A DNA stretch of 30,329 nt from CAYVAR01 sp964449675 (GTDB taxonomy: Bacteria; Patescibacteriota; Microgenomatia; UBA10105; UBA927), in contig CAYVAR010000016.1 of assembly GCA_964449675.1 (NCBI GenBank), positions 1 to 30,329 on the forward strand, read 5' to 3'. Shown here in pieces: positions 1 through 6,222 of the stretch (position 1 is the first letter of the stretch; each line of letters begins with the position of its first letter). The position numbers were made by a program, and so were the translations under genes. The notes under the pieces were generated by a model. It was not told the origin of the DNA. It searched no databases and saw only the letters and a list, made by a program, of their open reading frames with translations.

Positions 1-2
1 TA

Positions 3-1394
3 TCTCCCCGCTATATTCCAACCCCATATCCTTCTGTCTTCATCCACCCGTTTTTTACGATGCTGGGTTTTGCTGGGAAACTTATCCATACGAACCCGTT
101 TCTTATCTATCTTATGAGTCGGTTTTTCGCCCTTGCAATTTTTCTTTATACATTTTTTTTGCTGGTAAAAACCTGTCGATTCCCACCTTTTTATCGAATT
201 ATTGCATTTCTTTTTCTTGTAACGGCAACAGGGTTCTTTCGACTAATTCCTGATGGTGGGTCCTATCGTCTGCTAGATCCTCTCTTGGGATTCACCAACA
301 CCAATGTCCTTGGTAAATTTACTGAACCGCCTCACCATATCCTTGCGTTAAGCGGTGTCAGCATGATTGCACTTTTTTGCTTTTTAGCTCTCCGAAAAAA
401 GATCCATCCGCTGCCACTCATTCTTGTAACGGTACTTATAGGATTTCTCAATCCGACGACGCTCATCGTAGTACTCGGCATAGAAACTGCTTTTCTTTTG
501 TATCTTTTTTTTGCGAAGCAGCACAAAAATATTCTGGTTTTCGCCTTAAGTCTTGTGTCTGGAGGACTTGTTCTTTTCTACCATTTCTATCTTTTTCAAA
601 CTGCCATGCCCTGGTCGTATATGTACCAACTCATGAAGCAATATAAGCCTGCGTATGGAATTCGTAACTTTCTTCTTTGGATGGGACCTTTATATATTTT
701 TGCAAGTATTGGGATTCTTTTACGGTTGAAATTAGTAGTGAAGTCCTATGGACCACTGGTTATTTGGAGCTTCTTTTCTACCCTTCTGGTACTCTCTATG
801 AGATTTATACCAGTAAACTTTCAACGCATGACCCAATTCGGTGAATATATTCCTCTTTCAATTCTTGCAAGTTTATCCGTTTGGTATATCGCAGAAAGAA
901 TCAAAAAAGTATTTCGACCCGAATTAACGGTATCTCTTCTTGCTCTGTCCATTGTTCTTCATGGAGCAGTTGCCATGTACTTTTCTTTCAAGGAAGAGGT
1001 ACGCACATTTGCGCCGAATTTGTACAACCTGTATATCCCCAGTAGCTTCATCCGGACGCTTTCCTATCTTAGTTCCCGTGAGCCAAAAAACACAGTTATT
1101 CTCTCGGGAGATTATATGAGCAGTGTCATACCCGCGTTTACTGACTTTCGAACGGTTATAGGCAAAAGTGACGTCAATCCAATATACAATGAGGTAAGTC
1201 AGCGTGCTTATAATTTTTTTGACGATAGACTCTCTGCGGACGAGGCAAAGGAGTTTTTACTGCTAAACCATGTGTCATTCGTCATATACGGCGCTGACAC
1301 GCGGAGTTTTGACGAAACGAAATCATCATCGTATCCATTTCTCAAAGAGGTCCTTCGTGACCAATCAGTTTCTCTTGTACAAGTTATTCTGTAA
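3..1394 (+). CDS. Polytopic membrane protein, GT-C glycosyltransferase-like (5' end outside window)
   Basis: The reading frame is open to the left window edge. There is an ATG at 60, but the residues before it (PRYIPTPYPS, then FIHPFF) look like real coding sequence, so I treat the gene as 5'-truncated. About ten hydrophobic segments are followed by a soluble C-terminal tail of roughly 100 residues. The layout matches large GT-C-fold membrane proteins that transfer sugars from polyprenyl-phosphate carriers outside the membrane; the N-terminal loop that would hold the catalytic acid is not visible, so the enzyme class is inferred. The tail (VILSGDYMSS ... FVIYGADTR) resembles the tail of the next gene (AVLTTPSLFL ... 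GYVILTSVEN), which suggests the two are paralogues. Stop TAA at 1392-1394; the next gene starts 3 bp later, so they probably share a transcript. Confidence 0.75.
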   Translation, partial: SPRYIPTPYPSVFIHPFFTMLGFAGKLIHTNPFLIYLMSRFFALAIFLYTFFLLVKTCRFPPFYRIIAFLFLVTATGFFRLIPDGGSYRLLDPLLGFTNTNVLGKFTEPPHHILALSGVSMIALFCFLALRKKIHPLPLILVTVLIGFLNPTTLIVVLGIETAFLLYLFFAKQHKNILVFALSLVSGGLVLFYHFYLFQTAMPWSYMYQLMKQYKPAYGIRNFLLWMGPLYIFASIGILLRLKLVVKSYGPLVIWSFFSTLLVLSMRFIPVNFQRMTQFGEYIPLSILASLSVWYIAERIKKVFRPELTVSLLALSIVLHGAVAMYFSFKEEVRTFAPNLYNLYIPSSFIRTLSYLSSREPKNTVILSGDYMSSVIPAFTDFRTVIGKSDVNPIYNEVSQRAYNFFDDRLSADEAKEFLLLNHVSFVIYGADTRSFDETKSSSYPFLKEVLRDQSVSLVQVIL

Positions 1395-1397
1395 TCC

Positions 1398-3035
1398 ATG
1401 AAACATACATTTTTCAATTGGCAAAGGGTGACCGTTGTCATCATTGCTATAACAGTCACACTCGTGTCTATCGCTCACGTACTTCTTGCCGCATCAAAAA
1501 CCCCTCCCGGTAAACAGTTTCTATGGACTGGTCATTATTACCTCGATTATTTTGAGTATGTGAGCTCTATCGCAGCAGGAGCTCGCGGGGATTGGTTGGT
1601 AAAAAATTATTACGCGACGGATGACCCCTCACAGAATTTTTATTCTAAATGGCAATATCTCCTCCTCGGCAAAATCGGGCGGGTAATTCATCTCGGTCCT
1701 ATTGCGATGTACTGGGTGGCAGTCGTGACGTACTGCCTCGTATTGGCTTTACTTATTTTTAAAACGATACAAAAGATTCTTCCAAAAGAAACGTTTCTTA
1801 AGCAACTTTGTGCCTATCTCCTCAGCCTATTTGCAACGCCCTTTTACTATAAAAACCCTGTTGACAATTATCTCACGCTTATTCGCTTTTGGAACGACAA
1901 GGGAACGCTCCTAAGCCGTTTTCCGGCAATACCCTATCATCTGAGTGCATCTATTTTAACGCTCCTTTGCTTGTTATGGCTCGGTGATATATTTACTGAT
2001 CTTCCAAAAGTATCCATACCCTCCATTATAGGAAAAAGTATTAAAGTAAGCGTGGTATTGCTATTTCTTCTGACGTTTGCCCCCTCTTCTGTTGTACTTA
2101 TTCTGGGAAGTTTTTTCCTTACGTGGTTGTATATGTTTCTTGTTCTCGTAAGAAAAAAACAAAAGCTTGTCCTTCTACGATTATTTGTACTAGCCGGGAC
2201 AATTTCCGTTCTTGTCCTGCCGCTAGCGTTCTATTTTAAAACACATATTATCGGAGAATATTTTCGATATATTTCACTTCTTGAAGTAGGTTGGCAGGTG
2301 CGTCTGCAAATGAAAGGGTTTATCCTTGCTACCGGGCCCTTGCTTCTTTTGTCCCTATTGGGAATACTTCCGTTTCTGCGAAAATTAACTCCCCTGCGTC
2401 TCCTCATCCTTTCATTTGTGGTCGTTAGCTACACCATTTTTTTCTTTCCCGCTATAGCAATTGCCCTGGGTACGACCAATACACGCTTTTTGTCGCCGGT
2501 AAGCTATCTACTGTTTGGAGCACTTACTGTGCTACCTATAAAACGCCAAAAACTCCTCCTAATTATAAGCGCCATACTTCTCCTCTACTTTACTGCGGGT
2601 AACTTAGAAGCTTATCGAATGGCGATACATGATCAAAATATAACGTCTCCTATTAGCTACTTGCCCAAAGGACTACTCGTGGGACTGACGAAATTAAATG
2701 ATTTTCCTGATTCGCGCGCAGTTCTTACGACACCGTCGCTATTTTTGGGCGCTATCCTTCCGATTTTTGCACATCGAAACGTTTACCTAGCTCGTCCGGA
2801 CACTACTCCGAATTATTTGGTAAAAAATATTGAGACAAATAATTTTTATCTCGGCACCATGGATAAGGAAACTGCGTATGATTTTATAAAACGCAGTGGT
2901 GTCGGGTATGTCATACTAACCTCCGTTGAAAACTATTCAGCCCAACCGCTTTATGACTATGGATTTTTAGAGGTAGCGTATAAAAATAAGGATATAACTA
3001 TTTTTAAGGTTAAACCAAAGCGATTTCAAAGCTAA
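1398..3035 (+). CDS. Polytopic membrane protein, GT-C glycosyltransferase-like, 545 aa
   Basis: Starts 3 bp after the previous stop, so it is probably translationally linked; no Shine-Dalgarno is visible. A first membrane helix (about residues 10-31) is followed by an outside loop with a DYFEY motif near residue 50 and GARGDW. Acidic residues in this first loop are the usual catalytic site of GT-C enzymes. About ten further helices run to residue 415, followed by a soluble tail (about 420-545) of alternating strands and helices. The tail shares its pattern with the tail of the upstream gene. Likely role: transfer or polymerisation of sugars for the cell surface. The specific substrate cannot be told. 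An O-antigen-ligase-like or purely structural membrane protein is an alternative. Confidence 0.75.
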   Translation: MKHTFFNWQRVTVVIIAITVTLVSIAHVLLAASKTPPGKQFLWTGHYYLDYFEYVSSIAAGARGDWLVKNYYATDDPSQNFYSKWQYLLLGKIGRVIHLGPIAMYWVAVVTYCLVLALLIFKTIQKILPKETFLKQLCAYLLSLFATPFYYKNPVDNYLTLIRFWNDKGTLLSRFPAIPYHLSASILTLLCLLWLGDIFTDLPKVSIPSIIGKSIKVSVVLLFLLTFAPSSVVLILGSFFLTWLYMFLVLVRKKQKLVLLRLFVLAGTISVLVLPLAFYFKTHIIGEYFRYISLLEVGWQVRLQMKGFILATGPLLLLSLLGILPFLRKLTPLRLLILSFVVVSYTIFFFPAIAIALGTTNTRFLSPVSYLLFGALTVLPIKRQKLLLIISAILLLYFTAGNLEAYRMAIHDQNITSPISYLPKGLLVGLTKLNDFPDSRAVLTTPSLFLGAILPIFAHRNVYLARPDTTPNYLVKNIETNNFYLGTMDKETAYDFIKRSGVGYVILTSVENYSAQPLYDYGFLEVAYKNKDITIFKVKPKRFQS

Positions 3036-3065
3036 GCTTTGAACGTAACTGGGGCCTTCAGTTAC
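3027..3065 (+). terminator. Two small hairpins at the gene end, weak terminator candidate
   Basis: CAAAGC (3027-3032) pairs with GCTTTG (3036-3041) across the stop codon, and GTAACT (3045-3050) pairs with AGTTAC (3060-3065). No T-run follows directly; the nearest run is at about 3089-3094. Rho-independent termination is therefore uncertain. Confidence 0.3.
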
Positions 3066-3108
3066 TCCATGTCCCTCGTCCAATAGAGTTTTTTGTTAGC
3101 CTTTTTTC

Positions 3109-3171
3109 TACATATTACGATATGTATCCTGACGCTTGACATAATACATATATTTTTGGTATTATTTTCTT
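3109..3171 (+). promoter_or_regulatory. Toxin-antitoxin promoter with TACATA/TATGTA operator half-sites
   Basis: A near-consensus sigma-70-type promoter is present: TTGACA at 3136-3141, an 18-bp spacer, and TATTAT at 3160-3165. The GTG start codon lies at 3172, 7 nt after the -10 box, so transcription would begin at the start codon (leaderless). Half-sites TACATA (3109-3114), TATGTA (3121-3126) and TACATA (3145-3150) form two inverted pairs around the -35 box; the longer arms ATATGTAT (3120-3127) and ATACATAT (3144-3151) are exact inverse complements. Antitoxins usually repress their own promoter at such sites. Confidence 0.65.
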
Positions 3172-3429
3172 GTGGATACAAAAATTATTCCTATTACTGA
3201 CTTTATTAGAAATGCAGGCCGTTACGCGGATATGCTTGCAACCCTTGATACGCTCATCCTCACAAGAGAAGGCAGGCCGTTTGCGACGCTCAAAGCTACT
3301 CCTGAAGAAAAAAACCGTGAACTCCTTGGGTTCTATGGAATATGGAAAAATTCTCCTCTTGATAACGACAAGCTTTGGAAACATGTACGTAGAAGAAACA
3401 GTAGAAAGTCTCTCGTCAAACTCCCATGA
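3172..3429 (+). CDS. Antitoxin, Phd/YefM-like, of a type II toxin-antitoxin pair
   Basis: 85 aa, GTG start, predicted leaderless. The N-terminus has the Phd/YefM-type layout: IIPITDFIRNA, then an ILTREGRPFATL strand pair (about residues 30-43) that typically dimerises and binds the operator. The basic C-terminal tail (WKHVRRRNSRK, about residues 66-76) probably wraps the toxin. Its stop TGA (3427-3429) overlaps the toxin ATG in an ATGA junction, the usual translational coupling in TA operons. The family assignment rests on the motif pattern and position. A different antitoxin fold (AbrB or RHH type) is less likely because the start has no RHH or AbrB signature. Confidence 0.7.
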   Translation: MDTKIIPITDFIRNAGRYADMLATLDTLILTREGRPFATLKATPEEKNRELLGFYGIWKNSPLDNDKLWKHVRRRNSRKSLVKLP

Positions 3430-3827
3430 CTTATCTTCTGGATACATCAATTCTCATTGAACTCCTGCATAAGAAAAAAAATGTCTATGACTTTATCGCA
3501 TCGCATGAGTCTGATACCTTTGTGACCAGTACGCTTTGTGCATTTGAACTTTTTAGCGGCGTCTATCGATTGACCCAAAAAGATCAGGTCAAACACAAAA
3601 GTGAAGTCAATACACTGTTAAATTCTCTCTACGAAGTTATCCCGTTCACGAGTGAGCAAGCTGATATTGGCGGAAGTATCCATGCTGATCTTGATAAAAA
3701 AGGAGAACGCTTGGAGGATCTGGATGTTCTCATCGCCGCAGCCGCGCTCACTATCCGCGCAACACTCCTTACCAATAATACCAAACACTTCTCTCGTATC
3801 CCATCTCTTTCTCTTCTAGCTCTATAG
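3426..3827 (+). CDS. VapC-like toxin, PIN-domain ribonuclease
   Basis: 133 aa, the typical length of a single-domain PIN toxin. It opens with LLDTSILIELL, the first PIN strand with catalytic Asp6. Other conserved positions are Glu41 (CAFELFSG), Asp100 (LEDLDVLIAAAAL) and the TNNTKHF segment at 116-122, where Asn replaces the fourth acidic residue, as in many VapC proteins. Such enzymes bind Mg2+ or Mn2+ and cut tRNA or rRNA when the antitoxin is degraded. The gene overlaps the antitoxin by 4 bp and sits downstream of it, as is normal. Stop TAG at 3825-3827. Confidence 0.85.
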   Translation: MTYLLDTSILIELLHKKKNVYDFIASHESDTFVTSTLCAFELFSGVYRLTQKDQVKHKSEVNTLLNSLYEVIPFTSEQADIGGSIHADLDKKGERLEDLDVLIAAAALTIRATLLTNNTKHFSRIPSLSLLAL

Positions 3828-3843
3828 AGATATCAGCTCTCTA
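3825..3843 (+). terminator. Hairpin at the end of the toxin gene
   Basis: TAGAGA (3825-3830) is the inverse complement of TCTCTA (3838-3843), with a 7-nt loop. No T-tract follows. A direct repeat TAGTAGAT comes shortly after, around 3850-3863. Transcription termination here is only a possibility. Confidence 0.25.
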
Positions 3844-3882
3844 ATCATTAGTAGATTAGTAGATTCTTCATCGTGTTCTATC

Positions 3883-3898
3883 TGCTACAATAATCTTT
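3883..3898 (+). promoter_or_regulatory. Extended -10 promoter, leaderless start
   Basis: TG at 3883-3884, one base, then TACAAT at 3886-3891 gives an extended -10 element. Seven bases later comes the GTG start at 3899. There is no recognisable -35 box, which fits an extended -10 promoter. Confidence 0.45.
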
Positions 3899-5983
3899 GT
3901 GAGTTTCTTTTCAAAAAAATTGGTTATTGGTTATTGGTTATTGGTTATTCCAATCGCAATCTTCTTACGACTCGCTCTCATCCCCCATCCCGGATTTGAA
4001 GCAGATGTTTCCTTTTGGAAATCGTGGGGACTTGCGACCTACGATAAAGGAATTGTTGAAGGCATGAAGGTATCCAATAATAACTATCCGACACCCTTTG
4101 CCTACACGCTTGGCATGATGGTGAAGGTTTATAGCCTGTTTAAGGATCCCCATAATTTCAATGAATATTGGAGCAACACCAATGTTCTTTTTTTGTTTGT
4201 CAGTAAGCTCCCGGCAATCTTAGCTGACTTTGGCATCGCAGCTGTCATCGTATGGATAAGCACCAAATTCCAAGCACCAAATACCAAACAAATTCCAAGC
4301 AACAAATATCAAATGTTTGGAAAATTGAGACTCAGAATTCCGAATTTATTTGGCATTTGGCACCTGCCTCGCCGGCAGGCAGGCAAGCACCAATTGTTTG
4401 AAAAATTTGGATTTATTATTTCTAATTTATTTGAAAATTGGTCATTGGTCATTGGTCATTCACCTCTAGGTCTCCTCCTTGCTTCTGTCTATTTACTCAA
4501 CCCGATAAGTTTGATAGACGGGGCCTGGTGGGGACAAGTAGACTCACTCGGTGTTTTTATCTTTCTCCTTGCCATTGTTGCCGCACTCACCAAGCGCCCA
4601 ACTCTTGCCGGTGTTATCTATATGGTTGCACTTATGACAAAGCTCCAAAACATGATCTACGGACCGCTATTTTTCCTCTTTATTTGGCAAACCATGGGAT
4701 ATCAAGGAATTGTGAGAAGTATTGCAGGCAGCGCACTTGCATTCTTCGGCCTTAATATCGAATTTCTTTTGGCCCGAGAGATGGGCCGGGTCATAAGTAG
4801 TCTGACACAAAACTTCGACTATTTCCCCTGGATGAGCTTAAACGCGTTTAACCTCTGGTGGATTGTGGCAGGAACAAAAGGCATGCAAGTGAGCGATAAA
4901 CTTCTTGCAATTGGAATTATAAATGCCAAAACACTTGGGTTACTTTTGTTTTCAAGTTTCTATCTGTTTGCGATGTTGAGACAATTTTTCCCGTTAATTG
5001 TTAAATGGTTAAATGGTCAAATTGTTACAAGAAAAAATACAACAGCTTCGCAACAATTTAACAATTCTAGCAATATAACAATTGAAAATGATGATAATGG
5101 AAAAAGAGCACTACAAATTTTTCTCGAGAGCTTAATAATAGTAAACGCGGCATTCTTCCTCTTCCAGACCCAATCCCACGACCGATATGCATTCCCTTTA
5201 AGCGTGCTTCTCCTTCTTTGGTTCCCCTTTTTTGTATTTGAGCGAAGCAACGAAGGTACGAAGTATCGAATTCAACACTTTGCTACTCTCTATGTTCTTT
5301 TCTCTATCGTCTACTTCTACAACCTCCACACCGCTCTCGTATTAAATTATCCAAATAACGGCCTCCCGATCCTCTCAAATCTCACCCAACCCTTTTTCAC
5401 CATCACCACCTCCGTGGTGCTCCTGGGGCTTTTTGCCGTGTTCCTCGCCTATCTCGCCCGGTGCACCAAAAGTATTGTTTCTGTCGTTGCGGTCGCAATG
5501 CTAATGACATTACTTTTTCTCATAAACCTTCCTTTGATTCTCAAAAAACCTGTGTCACTGACGAATCTCACGCCATACGTAAGCGAACAAGGGTATGGCC
5601 TGGTGCAAAAAAATATGCCGGTCAATGCGAGTCTCGGCTTTAACAGCTGGTCTCCGCTCTCCGTCCAATATGTATTTTATAGAAAAGGCATCGGCACCCA
5701 CGCACCGAGCCGTCAAGCCTACCACATCAATGGACTCTTTACGCGCTTGACGACCGACTATGGCATCGATACGGAGGGAGGAAGCCAAGCAAGTGCAATA
5801 TTTCAAATTTTTGGTGATGATAAACTCCTTTTCCAATCAGAAAAAATAGGCCGCTACGAGTATCCTAAGCACACTGAGGTGGATATAACCGGGATAAAAA
5901 TTCTGACGCTCGTCACAACCGATGCGGGAGATGGCAACACAGACGATCACACGGATTGGTTACGGCCAACGCTTTGGCCGTAA
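3899..5983 (+). CDS. GT-C family membrane glycosyltransferase-like protein with repeat-word insertions, 694 aa
   Basis: GTG start just behind an extended -10 box. The first outside loop contains HPGFEADVSFWKSWG (about residues 33-47), with acidic residues in the usual GT-C catalytic position. Further on is LNPISLIDGAWWGQVDSLG (about residues 199-217), a hallmark loop of GT39/GT57/GT87-like transferases that use polyprenyl-phosphate sugars. About a dozen helices follow, then a soluble C-terminal tail (about 560-694). Two segments look foreign to the family: about residues 121-190, a soluble, Asn/Gln/Lys-rich stretch made of repeat words, and about 363-400, again Asn/Thr-rich. Both stay in frame. 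The first helix itself is partly encoded by a heptanucleotide tandem repeat. Likely role: cell-surface glycan assembly; acceptor and sugar unknown. Confidence 0.75.
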   Translation: MSFFSKKLVIGYWLLVIPIAIFLRLALIPHPGFEADVSFWKSWGLATYDKGIVEGMKVSNNNYPTPFAYTLGMMVKVYSLFKDPHNFNEYWSNTNVLFLFVSKLPAILADFGIAAVIVWISTKFQAPNTKQIPSNKYQMFGKLRLRIPNLFGIWHLPRRQAGKHQLFEKFGFIISNLFENWSLVIGHSPLGLLLASVYLLNPISLIDGAWWGQVDSLGVFIFLLAIVAALTKRPTLAGVIYMVALMTKLQNMIYGPLFFLFIWQTMGYQGIVRSIAGSALAFFGLNIEFLLAREMGRVISSLTQNFDYFPWMSLNAFNLWWIVAGTKGMQVSDKLLAIGIINAKTLGLLLFSSFYLFAMLRQFFPLIVKWLNGQIVTRKNTTASQQFNNSSNITIENDDNGKRALQIFLESLIIVNAAFFLFQTQSHDRYAFPLSVLLLLWFPFFVFERSNEGTKYRIQHFATLYVLFSIVYFYNLHTALVLNYPNNGLPILSNLTQPFFTITTSVVLLGLFAVFLAYLARCTKSIVSVVAVAMLMTLLFLINLPLILKKPVSLTNLTPYVSEQGYGLVQKNMPVNASLGFNSWSPLSVQYVFYRKGIGTHAPSRQAYHINGLFTRLTTDYGIDTEGGSQASAIFQIFGDDKLLFQSEKIGRYEYPKHTEVDITGIKILTLVTTDAGDGNTDDHTDWLRPTLWP
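3921..3948 (+). repeat. Tandem heptamer TGGTTAT x4 inside the first membrane helix
   Basis: Four exact copies of TGGTTAT lie back to back. Read in the gene's frame they give LVIGYWLLVI, part of the first transmembrane helix. Because 7 is not a multiple of 3, gain or loss of one unit would shift the frame. Confidence 0.85.
4259..4462 (+). repeat. In-frame low-complexity repeat-word insertion
   Basis: Words built from CCAAGCACCAAATACC and AAATTCCAAGCAACAAATATC are followed by a GC-rich inverted repeat, CCTGCC...GGCAGG, at about 4363-4384. Three tandem copies of TGGTCAT (4439-4459) come at the end. The block codes for a polar stretch of roughly 68 residues between two membrane helices and contains no stop in the gene frame. 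Confidence 0.7.
4995..5101 (+). repeat. In-frame AACAATTTAACAATT-type repeat words
   Basis: Short words of the types GGTTAAATGG, ACAATTTAACAATT and CAATATAACAATTG recur here and again at about 7460-7496 and 8690-8750 in the next gene. They encode an Asn/Thr/Ile-rich loop. The reading frame stays open. Confidence 0.65.
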
Positions 5984-6222
5984 AACGTTACTTAGTTAGT
6001 TCGTTACTTCGTTACTTAGGCAAACATGAGGTGAGGAAACCATTTTGAAGAGCACTGAAAATTTGCGTTGATGAACACTTTCGTGTGAGAGAATACATAG
6101 CAAATTTTCATTGAGCCCCGTAAAGTCGCTTCGCGACAACGGGGTAAACGAGAAGAGCGCTTGCCCCGCAGAACCGAAGGTTTTTGCGGGGTCTCTGAAA
6201 AATGCGTTTCCGAACCTAATAT
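5984..6222 (+). repeat. Structured intergenic block: one repeat word run and three inverted repeats
   Basis: This 239-bp gap opens with a CGTTACTTAGTTAGTTCGTT-type word run (about 5986-6019). Next come an 11-bp perfect inverted repeat TGAAAATTTGC (6056-6066) / GCAAATTTTCA (6100-6110) holding an inner ACAC-TTTC-GTGT hairpin, then CCCCGT...ACGGGG (6116-6144) around GTCGC-TTC-GCGAC, then CCCCGCA...TGCGGGG (6164-6191) with an inner AACC/GGTT pair. No ORF of note is present. It could be a repeat element, a structured RNA or 5' leader, or a terminator cluster. No Shine-Dalgarno precedes the ATG at 6223. Confidence 0.55.

Noticed and set aside
3036..3108. A strong rho-independent terminator after the second membrane gene
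   Set aside because: The hairpins are short and not followed by a T-run at the right distance, so it is listed only as a weak candidate.
4259..4462. Interpreting the inserted words in the GT-C gene as a CRISPR array or as introns
   Set aside because: Word lengths and spacing are irregular, the frame is kept through the whole block, and there is no group I/II intron structure.
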